A DNA stretch of 64,000 bases from Haematobia irritans (lineage: Eukaryota > Arthropoda > Insecta > Diptera > Muscidae), in the NCBI RefSeq assembly GCF_050003625.1, contig NC_134398.1, forward strand, positions 25,699,211 to 25,763,210. Reading direction: 5' to 3'. Positions 44,738 to 57,308 of the stretch are shown one piece after another. A model generated the notes under the pieces. It was not told where the DNA came from. It saw nothing but the letters and a program-made list of their open reading frames with translations, and searched no databases. The position numbers and the translations under genes were made by a program. How positions within the stretch are numbered: the stretch's first letter is position 1; each line of letters begins with the position of its first letter.

Positions 44738-46871
44738 TATACCCTCCATCATAGGATGGGGGTATATTAACTTTGTCATTCTGTTTGTAACACATCGAAA
44801 TATTGCTCTAAGACCCCATAAAGTATATATATTCTGGGTCGTGGTGAAATTCTGAGTCGATCTAAGCATGTCCATCCGTCCGTCCGTCCGTCCGTCTTTT
44901 GAAATCACGCTAACTTCCGAACGAAACAAGCTATCGACTTGAAACTTGGCACAAGTAGTTGTTATTGATGTAGGTCGGATGGTATTGAAAATGGGCCATA
45001 TCGGTCCACTTTTACGTACAGCCCCCATATAAAGGGACCCTCAGATTTGGTTTGTGGAGCCTCTCACAGAAGCATATTTCATCTGATCCGGCTGAAATTT
45101 GGTATATGGTGTTGGTATATGGTCTCTAACAACCACGCAAAAATTGGTCTACATCGATCCATAATTATATATAGTCCCCATATAAACCGATCCCCAGATT
45201 TGGCTTGTGGAGCCTCTAAGAGAAGCATATTTCATCCGATCCGGCTGAAATTTGGTACATGTTGTTGGTATATGGTCTCTAATAATCATGCAAAAATTGG
45301 TCCACATCGGTCCAAAATTATATATAGCCCCCATATAAACCGATCCCCAGATTTGGCTTGTGGAGCCTCAAAGAGAAGCAAATTTCATCCGATCCGGCTG
45401 AAATTTGGTACATGATGTGGTATATGGTCTCTAACAACCATGCAAAAATTGGTCCACATCGCTCCATAGTTATATACAGATGCCATAGAAACCGATCTCC
45501 AAATTTGGCTTGCGAAGCCTCAAAGAGAAGCAAATTGCATCCGATCCGGCTGAAATTTGGTACATGGTATTGGTATATGGTCTCTAACAACCGTGCAAAA
45601 ATTGGTCCACATCGGTCCATAATTATATATAGCGCCCATATAAACCGATCCCCAGATTTGGGTTGCGGAGCCTCAAAGAGAAGCAAATTTCATCCGATCT
45701 GCCTGAAATTTGGTACATGGTATTGGTATATAGTCTCCAACAACCATGCAAAAATTGGTCCACATCGGTTCATAATTATATAGCCCCGATATAAACCGAT
45801 CCGCAGATTTGGCTTGCGAAGTCTCCAAGAGAAGCAAAATTCATCCAATCCGGTTGTAATTTGGAACATGGTGTTAGTATATGATCTTTAACAACCGTCC
45901 CATAATTGGTCCATATCGGTCCATAATAATATATAGCCCCATATAAAACGTTCTCAAGATTTGACCTCCGGAGCCTCTTGGAGGAGCAAAATTCATCCGA
46001 TCCGGTTCAAATTAGGAACGTGGTGTTAGTATATGGTCGCTAACAACCATACCAAAATTGGTCCAATCACACAAAAATTGGTCCATATCGGTTCATAATC
46101 ATGGTTGCCACTAGATCCAAAATTTTATTTCTATACCAAAATTTTATTTCTATTGAAAATTTTGTCAAAATTTTATTTCTATAGAAAATTTTGTCAAAAT
46201 TTTATTTCTAGGGAAAATTTTGTTAAAATTTTATTCGGTTCATAATAAAATTTTCATCATTGTCAAAATTTTATTTCTATAGAAAATTTTGTCAAAATTT
46301 TATTTCTATAGAAAATTTGGTTCAAATTTTATTCGGTTCATAATCATGGTTGTCACTCGAGCCAAAAATAATCTATCAAGATTTTATTTCTATAGAAAAT
46401 TTTGTCAAAAGTTTATTTCTATAGAAAATTTTGTTAAAATTTTATTTCTGTAGAAATTTTTGTCAAAATTTTGTTTCTATAGAAAATTTTGTCAAAATAT
46501 TTATTTCTATAGAAAATTTTGTGAAAATTTTATTTCTATAGAAAATTTTGTTAAAATTTTATTTCTGTAGAAAATTTTGTTAAAATTTTATTTCTGTAGA
46601 AAATTTTGTCAAAATTTTATGTCTACTTTGTCAAACTGAATTATATACGTATTGGATCGATCTTTTTGGATTTAATATGTACCACGTATGGACTTACATA
46701 CAATTTAGAAGATGGTGTTAGGAGGTTTTAAGATACATTGCCATCGGCAAGCGTTACCGCAACTTAAGTAATTCGATTGTGGGTGGCAGTGTTTAGAACA
46801 AGTTTCTACGCAATCCATGATGGAGGGTACATAAGCTTCGGCCTGGCCGAACTTACGGCCGTATATACTTG
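44738..46871 (+). mobile_element. Helentron-like element, family A, complete
   Basis: Same order as at 19501: head tataccctccatcatagg, INE-1 core accccataaagtatatat, units 152-153 bp apart (45146, 45299, 45451, 45604), satellite array 46118-46632, then a tail with cggcctggccgaacttacgg and the end tatatacttg. The units differ from the 19501 copy (tttcatccgatccggctg). Confidence 0.82.
46118..46632 (+). repeat. 29-bp satellite array (about 17 units) within the Helentron
   Basis: Interrupted twice by attcggttcataat, a piece of the 153-bp unit, which shows units and satellite recombining. Confidence 0.93.
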
Positions 46872-46873
46872 TT

Positions 46874-48060
46874 TCACTTAAGTCGATGACTTTATACCGC
46901 GGTTGTAAGACCTGTGGCCACATATGGTTGTCATGTTTGGTGGACAATCGTGAGATACCAAAATCATATATCGATAATAAATAGGATAAATAGGACTGCA
47001 CTTAGTTATATGACAGGCGCTATGAGGACCACAGACATTGCCGCTTTGGAGATTATCCCACTCGATTTATACGTAAGGAAGACAGCAGAGCTGACACTTT
47101 TGAGTCTTAAGAGCTTGAACGCGCTGGAGAAGACTGCCTGCAGGCATACTGAAATTCTTGTCGGGCAGTATAGAGAGACGGACCATATGGCCACGGAGCA
47201 TGTTTATCATCACAAACTGGGACACATTATACCAAGTATAGAGGAGTGGGAAGACAGGAAGATGGAACTCTGAACATGTATACGGACGGATCAAAGATGG
47301 ATGAAGGAACGGACAGTGGAATCTATTATAGTGAACTGGGAATAAGGGTGTCTTACACGCTGAATACTGATTGCAGTATTTTTCAAGCTGAGATTTCGGC
47401 GATCACAAAGGCTGCTGAGTCGCTGTTGTTGAGGCTGTTATTCAGAAGCGACATCAGCTTTTTCATCGACAGTCAGGCGGCAGCTATAAAGGCATTGTGC
47501 AGTGCTGACATAAGGTCTAAGGTAGTCAGCCGCTGTCGTAAAGAAATCAAGGTTCTCACTAATATAACTCTGTTCTGGGTACCTGGGCACTGTGGGATAA
47601 TAGAAAATGAGGAAGCGGATGTGCTGGCTAAGGAGGTGGCTCGTGGAACGAGTAATGTCCTAGTGGACGTTTTTCCTCCACTATATTCTTATCATTACAG
47701 GATAGAGGCCAAATATGATGAACTATGGCGAAGACACAGGGTCTCTTCGGATGGTTGCGAGCAAACCAAGTTCATATGGGGCGAAAAGAAACGTAGGAAC
47801 TGCGAAATTTTGATGGCGATAAACAGAGAAGAATTGCGGCCATTGATTGGTATCATAACAGGACATAATATACTTGGGAAACACATGGTAAGAATATGCC
47901 TTAAAGATGATGATATTTGTAGATGGTGCCTGAACCCGGAAGTTACGGAGGACTCGCGCCACTTCCTGTGCCAGTGTTGGATAAGTGGATATCAATTCAA
48001 CACAAAATTGATGTCATCCTCTACAACCTAACCTTGCCTAATCTCTGCTTAAAAAACTTT
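46874..48060 (+). mobile_element. 3' part of a non-LTR retrotransposon (RNase H-bearing clade)
   Basis: 5'-truncated LINE copy lying directly after the Helentron end. It holds the end of the reverse transcriptase region and a complete RNase H plus zinc-knuckle region, then cctaacc and a T run. LINEs with RNase H belong to clades such as I, LOA or R1; which one is not decided here. Confidence 0.85.
46914..48031 (+). pseudogene. LINE ORF2 C-terminus: thumb, RNase H, CCHC-like knuckle
   Basis: The first frame (46914-47273) has MATYGCHVWWT and SYMTGAMRTTDIAALEIIPL, typical of the region after the reverse transcriptase fingers. A frameshift near 47250 leads to the second frame, with the RNase H motifs YTDGSK (Asp), FQAEISA (Glu), FIDSQAA (Asp) and NEEADVLAKE (Asp). 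A CRWC...HFLCQC knuckle follows. It lacks the endonuclease and the catalytic reverse transcriptase core, so it is dead. Confidence 0.88.
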
Positions 48061-49249
48061 TTTTTTTTTTGGGAACAATTTCCAATTTTTTCACTGGGAT
48101 ATAACGTTATGTAAATATCTAAATAAATATAATCGAATTTCTTGTATATTTCTCACAATGGTTTTCCTGATTAACTAACCCTATAGTACTTTTCTTCAAT
48201 CTTACCTTTCAGCTGCAGCTATACCATGGTATTTTTGATGATTTCGAACAATCCTGAGTTAGTATCGGAAAACTACGGTCAATATTATTTAATCCACAAA
48301 CTAATGGGAGTTTTGTATTTAATTATTGTGAGCAAATTATTTCGTAGTTTTTAATCACTAGTAATTTAATACGATAAATGTTGAAGCAAAAATTTTTTTA
48401 ATTGGTTCTTTACACAAATCAGTCTTTTTTAAAATTTCTCTCCCACTATTCAATGTATATTAAACAAGATTTTGATTTGTTTTTGTTTTCATAATTATAT
48501 TTACACATATTAGAAATTATTTATTTAATTAATGGACAATGTTGGGGATAAAATGTAATTGTTTTTGTATTGTTTTTTTTTTTTTTTTTTTTTACTGTGA
48601 GGGAGGGGAAATATTAATATTGTGCATTTAGATTAGATGATATTGTAATACAAAAAAAAAAACTAAATATTATTATGTTTGATGTTTTTTCCCAATGTAA
48701 TGTCTGGTTTTTCATGTTAATTTGCCTAAAATTTACTTAACGAGTGGTTAATTTGGTTGTAAAAATATCTGATTTTGGATAAAGGCCGATAATCGATAAT
48801 GGTTTTATAAAAAAGAGGCTAAACAGAATATTTTCTCAAGTGAAAATTTTATGCCAAGACAACTAAAGATTTTCGTATTTTGCACAAATAAAACCAAAAG
48901 AAGAATTGAGATTGACAGAGTTTTCTTGAAATCATATACAGTGCAACCTCTCAGAAGTGAACACCCAAGGTCGACTAAATTTTGTCCAAATTTGTATGTT
49001 TAGAAATTTAAATTATATCTGAAGTATCTAACTTATATCTGATACTTCATAGAAACAAATATTTTATGTCTACTTTTAAACCAAAGATGCAAACTCCTCA
49101 AATAAGTCTTAGCCTATAGTCGAAACTGTTATTTTTTTAACTTTAATACAAAAAATCAATATTCGTAGTAAAAAAAAATAATGACAATTTTCCTTACTAC
49201 GTTCTTCTTGGAGGAATGCAAATTACCAAAAAATATTGACCTAATACGA
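48061..49249. other. unique AT-rich intron sequence
   Basis: No gene. A pogo-like fragment sits at 48950-48995 (cagtgcaacctctcagaagt) and a long T run near 48575. Confidence 0.5.
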
Positions 49250-50705
49250 AATTTTATTTTTGTACCAAATTTTGCGAAACTTTAACTTCTAAGGAAATTT
49301 TTGTCAAAATTTTTAATGATCATTTTGTCAATTTTGTTGTTTTCTATACAAAATTTTGTCAAAGTTGAACTTCTATATAAAAGAAAAAATTGTGAAAATT
49401 TTATTTCTATAGAAAATTTTGTCAACATTTTATTTCTATAGAAAATTTTGCCAACATTTTATTTTTATAGAAAATTTTGTCAAAATTTTATTTCTATAGA
49501 AAATTTTGTCAAAATTTTATTTCTATAGAAAATTTTGTCAAAATTTTATTTCTATAGGAAATTTTGTCACAATTTTATTTCTATAGAAATTTTTTTCAAA
49601 ATTTTATTTCTATAGACAATTTTACCAAATTTTTACTTCTAGAGGAAACTTTGTCAATTTTTTTTCTATAGAAAATTTTGTTAAAATTTTATTTCTCTAG
49701 AAAATTTTATCAAAATTTTATTTCTATAGGAAATGTTGTCAAAATTTTATTTCTATAGCAAATTTTGTCAAAATTTTATTTCTATAGAAAATTTTGACAA
49801 AATTTTATTTCTATAGAAAATTTTGTCAAAATTTTATTTCTATAGAAAATTTTGTTAAAATTTTATTTCTATAGAAAATTTTGTCAAAATTTTATTTCTA
49901 TAGAAAATTTCGTCAAAATTTTGACAAAATTTTATTTCTATAGAAAATTTTACCAATTTTTTACTTCTAGAGGAAATTTTGTCAATTTTTTTTTCTATAG
50001 AAAATTTTGTTAAAATTTTATCTCTCTAGAAAATTGTATCAAAATTTTATTTCTATAGGAAATTTTGTCAAAATTTTATTACTATAGAAAATTTTGTCAA
50101 AATTTTATTTCTATAGAAAATGTTGTCAAGATTTTAATTCTATAGAAAATTTTGTCAAAATTTTATTTCTATAGAAACTGTTGTCAAGATTTTAATTCTA
50201 TAGAAAATTTTGTTAAAATTTTATTTCTAAAGAAAATTTTGTTAAAATTTTATTTCCATAGAAAATTTTGTCAAAATTTTATTTCTATGGAAAATTTTGT
50301 CAAAATTTTATTTCTACAGAAAATTTTGTTAAAATTTTATTTCTATAGAAAATTTTGTCAAAATTTTATTTCTATAGAAAATTTTGTCAAAATTTTATTT
50401 CTATAGAAAATTTTGTAAAAATTTTATTTCTATAGAAAATTTTGTCAAAATTGTATTTTTAGAGGAAATTTTGTCAAAATTTTATTTCTAGAGGAAATTT
50501 TGTCAAAATTTTATGTCTATAGAAAATTTTGTCAAAATTTTATTTCTATAGAAAATTTTATTTCTATAGAAAATTTTGTCAAAATTTTATTTCTATAGAA
50601 AATGTTGTCAAAATTTTATTTCTATAGAAAATTTTGTCAACATATTATATCTATAAAAAATTTGTCCAATATTTTATTAGTATAGCAAATTGACTCAAAA
50701 TTATA
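49250..50705 (+). repeat. 29-bp satellite array (about 45 units)
   Basis: Degenerate at the start, regular from 49390. A multi-unit block containing ttacttctagaggaaa followed by tttttttctatag occurs twice (near 49630 and 49960), a higher-order duplication of about 330 bp. Confidence 0.95.
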
Positions 50706-50725
50706 GGAATATTTTGCAATATCAA

Positions 50726-51350
50726 CACTAAAAAAAATATTTACGTGATATTAAAGATTACGCAACCTCAATTTTAGGATGTCCTATTAAGGACAAATTT
50801 CTTTACAATAATGAAATTTTAATTAAAAGAAAGTTTATAATCTTTGCATCAAAAATTTTTTTCATTAAATTTGGGACACACATTTTGAAAATTTGCGTCC
50901 CTTCGTTAAAGTTGCATGTCTTCAAACTAAGGCAAAATTTCCTTAAAGTAAAGAAACACATTTTTGATTTAAAGAAATCGTCCTTAAATTAAATGAGATA
51001 TTGAATCTTTAGATTTAAGATAAAAACGCTTCAAGTATAGGATAAGATTTATTTTGAGGATTTAGCATCTTTGGTTTAAAGTTCTTTTGGAATTAGGAAA
51101 ATATTTTCTACTTCGAAGTATCCGTCATAATTTGGATGTTTAAACTGGAAGTTGTTTGTACGTGAAATAGTTTAATTAATATACCGGAAAAATAGAATGG
51201 AAATTCGATAAATGAGATCTGTATCCTAATTTTAATTTTATAGATTCTAGATTTAAAGCCAGATAGGTCGCAAAGAACCCGCATCTTTGGCTCGGAATCA
51301 ATAACAAACCCTTTAAAGGAAGGTCAAAATCTTTGGATCCAAGTAACTTT
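50726..51350 (+). repeat. ~640-bp interspersed repeat
   Basis: Copy starting cactaaaaaaaatatttacg and ending caaaatctttggatccaag, colinear with 28497-29149. Confidence 0.75.
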
Positions 51351-52344
51351 TTTTTTTTTTTTTTGAGTATACCAAAACTTCAAGAATTCTACCAATCTAC
51401 CATACAGTAAAAAATCTACCACTTTTGGTAGAATTCTACCAACTGCGGAAACCGTGTATATAAATCGTATTTGCTAAAAAAAAATCAACACAAAGGAAAA
51501 TAAATTCAAATAATTTATTCGAAATCACTCGTCACAAAATGCCATATCGAAGAAACTTGTATTAATTCTCTCAAAAGTTCATTTTGTACTCCTGCCCAAA
51601 AACAAACAAAAATAATTGAATTGCAAGCCAAACGAATACAAAACGGCGAGACGTGAACAGAAAAAACGGGGAAAAGGTCATTTACTTGAACTTGAGACGA
51701 TGTTCAAATGTAAAATAAAAATAAACAATTAAAACCAAAACATAATAGAAAAAAATTATAATAAAATAAAAACAATAATCTCGTTGCAACGAACTCAACA
51801 AACGATGACGCATTCTCGAAAGCAAAAAATAAACATGGAAATTGACAGAGTAATATAATAATTTAAAAAAAAAACAACAACAAAAACAACGAAAACTGAA
51901 CGCATACAAAAGATATTCATTTAAATGAATTGTAACAAAAGTCAATTCATGCTTTATTATTAAAATTAATATACATTAATTGATAACATTCTATGATGAA
52001 GTATTGACGACAAAACCGCAATTATTATGAAGAAATAAGAACAACTGTATTGATGCTCATATACCCTTTGCCCATATTTTTGAATTATTAATCTGTGATG
52101 CAAAAAAAACAAAAGCGTCTTAATACTATCGAGTAGTTATCTACACTCAAAAAAAGTGAAACCTATATGTCACTAAAGCAAATTTAACCCTCTTTTAGTT
52201 CATGGAAATATTATGCTTTAAGAAAGTTTTCTTGACATTAATAATTTTTTGTGTACGTTAGTTAAATAAACTAAAAAAAGAGGAAAATTATGGACAAATA
52301 ATATAAAAAGATTTAATAATTTCGTGAATTAAAATTTGTAAATT
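51351..52344. other. mostly unique AT-rich sequence
   Basis: Begins with a T run and the palindromic ttggtagaattctaccaa module. The rest shows no repeat or supported frame. Confidence 0.45.
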
Positions 52345-53305
52345 TTACCAAAAGAGATAAAATTTTGACAACATTTTCTTTAGAAATAAAATTTTGACAA
52401 CATTTTCTATAGAGATAAAATCTTTACAAAATTTTCTATAGAGATAACATTTTGACAAAATTTTCTATAGAGATAAAATTTTGACAAAATTTTCTATAGA
52501 GATAAAATTTTGACAAAATTTTCTATAGAGATAAAATTTTGACAACATTTTCTATAGAGATAAAATTTTGACAAAATTTTTTAGAGATAAAATTTTGACA
52601 AAAATTTCTATAGAGATAAAATTTTGAAAAAAAAAATTCTATAGAGATAAAATTTTGACAAAATTTTCTATAGAGATAAAATTTTGAAAAAAAAAATTCT
52701 ATAGAGATAAAATTTTGACAAAATTTTCTATAGAGATAAAATTTTGACAAAATTATAGAAATAAAATTTTGACAAAATTTTCTATAGAAATAAAATTTTG
52801 AAAAAATTTTCTATAGAAATAAAATTTTGGTAAAATTTTCTATAGAAATAAAATTTTGACAAAATTTTCTATACAGATAAAATTTTGACAAAATTTTCTA
52901 TAGAAATAAAATTTTGACTAAATTTTCTATAGAAATAAAATTTTGACAAAATTTCCTATAGAAATAAAATTTTTGACAAAATTTTCGATAGAGATAAAAT
53001 TTTGACAAAATTGTTTATAGATATAAAATTTTGATAAAATTTTCTATACAGAGATAAAATTTGGACAAAATTTTCCTATAGAGATAAAATTTTGACAAAA
53101 TTTTCAATAGAAATAAAATTTTGACAATTTTTTTTATGGATATGAAATTTTGACAAAATTTTCTATAGAAATACAGTTTTGACAAAATTTTCTATAGATA
53201 TAAAATTTTGACAAAATTTTCTGTAGAAATAAAATTTTGACAAATTTTTCTATAGAAATAAAATTTTGACAAAATTTTATATAGAAATAAAATTTTGAAC
53301 AAATT
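52345..53305 (-). repeat. 29-bp satellite array (about 34 units)
   Basis: The first half is dominated by units with agagataaaattttgac, the second by agaaataaaattttgac. Two identical ttgaaaaaaaaaattct variants lie two units apart. Confidence 0.95.
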
Positions 53306-53691
53306 TACCATAAAAACTTATAAGAAAAAAACTACTTCATTGAAAAGTTTATCGACTTTTGGACAAGTAAAAAAATCGGAAAAAAATATTTACTTGGTAT
53401 TAAAGATTACGCAACCTCATTTTTAGGATGCGCAATTGACAGACTATTAAGGACAAATTTCTTTAAACTAATGAAATTTTAATTAAAACAAAGTTGACAA
53501 TCTTTGCTTCAATTTTTTCCATTAAATTTAAGACACAAATTTTGAAAATTTGGCCCCTTCGTTAAAGTCACATGTCTTTGAACTAAGGCAAATTTTTTTA
53601 AGTAAATAAATACGTTTTTGATTTTAAAAAATCATCCTTAAATTAACTAAAATTTTGAATCTTTAAATTTAAGAAAAAAAAGCTTCAAGCT

Positions 53692-53986
53692 CACACAAAA
53701 AATTGTTTTTCTGATTCAATCACGAAATTAATTGATCCAATTAATTTTTTAATTTAAATGTCTTCAATAACAGAAATGATAATGTCAATTAAAAATCTAA
53801 TTGAAGGTAAATTAAACAAATAATTGATCCAATTAAAAATTGAATTGATACTATTAATTTTTGTGATTGATTTTTGTTTCAGTTAAAAAATTTGGTGATT
53901 CAATTAACTTTTTAAATGAGTACTTTTTTTAACTCAATTAAAATTTTAATTGGAAAATTTTTTGTGAATTTTTGTTTTCTGTGTAT
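53692..53986 (-). mobile_element. AT-rich palindromic MITE nested in the ~640-bp repeat
   Basis: Reverse full-length copy, from cacacaaaaaattgtttttc to tttgttttctgtgta. Confidence 0.85.
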
Positions 53987-54203
53987 AGTCTTATACTTAT
54001 TTTGAGGATTTAGCATCTTTGTAAAGTTTTTTTTTTGTTTTGTTTTTTGGAATTAAGAAAATAGGGTTTACTATGTTAAATTGGCATTTGTTTGTACGTG
54101 AATAGCTTTATTAATATACCGAGAAAATAGAATGCAAATTCGAATGGAAATGAGATCTGTATCATAATTTTAAATTTATAGATCCTAGATTTAAAGCCTA
54201 GAT

Positions 54204-54506
54204 TGCATACACAAGGTCGTGGGTTCGATTCCTGCTTCGACCGAACACCAAAAAATTTTTCAGCGGCGGATTATCCCACCTCAGTAATGCTGGTGACATT
54301 TCTGAGGGTTTCAAAGCTTCTCTAAGTGGTTTCACTGCAATGTGGAACGCCGTTCAGACTCGGCTATAAAAAGGAGGTCCCTTGTCATTGAGCTTAACAT
54401 GGAATCGGACAGCACTCAGTTATAAGAGAGAAGTTCACCAATGTGGTATCACAATGGACTGAATAGTCTAAGTGAGCCTGATACATCAGGCTGCCACCTA
54501 ACCTAA
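54204..54506 (+). mobile_element. tRNA-derived SINE, 5'-truncated
   Basis: Same family as 4176-4526. The A box is lost; the B box GGTTCGATTCC is at 54222-54232. The tail is cctaacctaa. A perfect 7-bp duplication cctagat lies at 54197-54203 and 54507-54513. Confidence 0.9.
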
Positions 54507-54640
54507 CCTAGATAGGCCGCTAAAAAATTTCCTTATTTTAAAGAAGCCGCATCATTGGCTCGGAATCAATACCAAAATCCTTAAGCGAAGAAAAATTCGC
54601 ATTCGTATTTTAAGGAAATGAAATCTTTGGTCATGTGAAA

Positions 54641-56126
54641 CGACAATATTTCTTCAGAGCGGCAATTCACGATGTGTGGATATTCGCTTCTCTGCATGTA
54701 TGTTTGAGCTTTGTACCACTTATTAAGGAAATTAGTTTTGATTTTTTTACTTATATGCAAATATTTTCTTTTTTACAATAAAATTGATATTTTGTGTGGC
54801 ATAGTGTAATCATCAGACGTAGGAATGTTCAATGATGGGCAGAACACAAAGAAGAAAACAAAATCCAATGACAAGAAATCATTTCATTTAATGGAAATCA
54901 TATGATTCTGGATTCTGGGCAAAATAAAATATGCACAATGAAATGTGGGCCATGTGTGTCATAAGATAAAGACATGAAAGAAGTAAATAAGAGACCACAT
55001 ATTCCCGCCGTATATGTGGTAAGTAGTATAGCATACACAATGTTGTATATTTACACAAGTTTCTTATATAAAAATAGAGTTTGGTGATTTTACACAGGAA
55101 GGGAACCTTAAAAACTATGCTCTTAGAGCAATTATCTATTTCGTAAGAAATTCCATGCAAATATTGTTTATTCCAATTATTAACTTAAATGTAAACTAAT
55201 TCTATAAAATTCGTAATTATCAAAATATATTCCATCAGGGAAATTTGGTCTTTTATGTACACTCAAAAAAAAAAAAAAAAGATGAACCCACCAGGAAGGA
55301 ACATTTTTTTTTTAAATGTTAGCTAAACTAAACAAACAACGATATCACGTCGATATCACAAAAAGAAGTAAATCATTACAATTTATTAGCTATATTTTTC
55401 TTTGCAGTTGTTATAAATTTCCTAGGTTGAAGAAAAAATATTAGAGATCAAAATTGAAAAAATTCTTTAGAGTTCAAGATGGGCGCATTTGTGTATAAAT
55501 TTTTAGGTTTTAGAAAATTTACTACTTGAATTTAAATTTTAAAATTTATTCTGTTTTTTTTGGGTTAAATACGAAAATATATCAAAGATTTTGCCTTGGT
55601 CCCAAGAACCGAAATGAGTCGAACATTTTAAAATGCTGTCCCAAAGGTGTTAATTCATTCAAATGAACTATTTGCAAAACCTTAAACTTTCACTTCTATC
55701 AAAATAACAAAATAAATAAATGTTTGCATATGGGCCATTCCATGTTTAACGAATTACAGCCCTCTGTCTCCATATGGGGACACCTGTTTAAAGTCAAACA
55801 ACTATGAGCTACCCATTATTTTTGTAATTTTAAAGACACATTTGACAGCTTTATACTGCATGTGATCTATAAACAAAGACACTTAATTGATACAATCAAT
55901 TTTTTTTTTTTTTTTTGTCAAAAGAAAACAAGAAAATCAATAAGGAAAGGGATTGAAAATTGTTACGTCTTTAGTTAAAAAATTAATTGATACAATAATT
56001 TTTTTTAATCAAACTAAGAACACAAAGTTACCCAGCAAAAAAAAAATTGGAAATTCTTCCAAAGGCACAACTTTAAAAGCACTTCCACAAGATGCACTTC
56101 CAATGATGTTATTTATTTTAACTACC
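54641..56126. other. mostly unique AT-rich sequence
   Basis: Minus frame 54888-55160 (90 codons) is hydrophobic and Cys-rich with no known match and no splice context. Nothing else supported. Confidence 0.45.
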
Positions 56127-56418
56127 CACACACAAAAAAATTTCACGAAAATTTTTCCAATTAAAATTTTAATTGAGTTAGAAAAAATATTCAATTAAAA
56201 ATTTAATTGATTCAACAAATTTTTTAATTGAAACAAAAATCAATCACAAAAATAATAGTATCAATTAAATTTTTAATTGGATCAATTAACTTTTTAATTG
56301 ACCTTCAATTAATTTTTTAATTGATACTATCATTTCTGTGATTGAAGACATTTCAATTAAAAATTAATTGGATCAATTAATTTCGTGATTGAATCAGAAA
56401 GTTTTTTTTTGTGTGCAG
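56127..56418 (+). mobile_element. AT-rich palindromic MITE, best-preserved copy
   Basis: About 292 bp from cacacacaaaaaaatttcac to ttttttttgtgtg. Its ends are inverted (cacacaaaaaaa / ttttttttgtgtg). Inside, caattaa and ttaattg occur every 10-20 bp in mirrored order, so each strand can fold back. Confidence 0.88.
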
Positions 56419-57177
56419 GAAGTTATTTTAAAGCAATTTTTTATAAGTTGGTTTTTTTTATACTTTTAATGGGAATTTTTAACTTTTTCTGTTTCAAATA
56501 GGTTAAAAACAGAGTAAGAATTCATAAGATGGTACAAATCATTTAAAAAAATGCTACATGCAATCTGAAAAAATTGTGAATTTTTGAAAATATTTGAGGT
56601 CAAACGTTTCCGGCAAGCGTTAGAATCCATTAAAAATTATAAAAAATTATAAAAATTATTTATTTGACAAAATATCACAGAATTTTTTAATTTACATCCA
56701 AAACATTGAATTCGGATCAGACCTAAAGAAGTGATGCAAATTCAGTGCAACAGCTGTTGAAATGGAGGACAAACCCATGTTAAATTCATCGCTTCTGCGT
56801 CAATTTTGCACCACTTCCGGATCCAAAAACTGGGTAACTGGATAGTTAAGAAAATGAGTGAAAATGTTCGCGGGTTTTATTAAACAATCAATTGTTCCAA
56901 TTAATAATTTAACTAAATTAAATTTTATTGATGTCGATTGCAAAACTCATTTCATTGTTTAACTGATTTAATTAAACAAAAAATAATTAATTTAATCAAT
57001 TTAAAAAGTTTTCCAATCGACATAAATTAAATTTTTAATTAAATCAATTTAAAAAAAAATGGTTGTTTGCTATCAACATCAATTAAATGTTTCATTGAAT
57101 AAATTAAAAAAAATGTTTGCTATCAACATCAATTAAATGTTTAATTGAATCAATTAAACAAATATTTTTTTTGCAAT
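56419..57177. other. AT-rich sequence with decayed caattaa-type repeats
   Basis: 56880-57170 holds repeated atcaattaaatgtttaattg motifs, a relative or decayed copy of the palindromic MITE. The rest is unique. Confidence 0.45.
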
Positions 57178-57308
57178 CACACAGAAAAAAATATCACCAA
57201 AATATTTCCAATTTAAAAAGCTGTTCGAAGTTGAAAATTTTTTCAATTAATAAATTAATTGATGCAATTAACTTTTTAATCAAACTCAGAAGACTAAGTC
57301 AATTAAAA
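57178..57308 (+). mobile_element. AT-rich palindromic MITE, truncated by a Helentron
   Basis: Starts cacacagaaaaaaatatcac and stops at gtcaattaaaa where the Helentron 3' end begins, as at 38213. Confidence 0.7.

Larger units (their letters stand above)
53374..54640 (+). repeat. ~640-bp interspersed repeat split by a MITE and a SINE
   Basis: Three pieces colinear with 28497-29149: 53374-53691, 53987-54203 and 54514-54640. Confidence 0.75.

Noticed and set aside
44607..44855. Possible membrane protein frame of 82 codons
   Set aside because: It runs from a tRNA-like fragment through a T run into a Helentron head.
50152..50406. Open frames of the [20 protein letters not shown] type, here and in the other arrays
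   Set aside because: Three 29-bp units make 29 codons, so these are translations of the satellite.
54888..55160. 90-codon hydrophobic minus-strand frame
   Set aside because: No homology recognised and no exon signals. Composition is as expected from AT-rich DNA.
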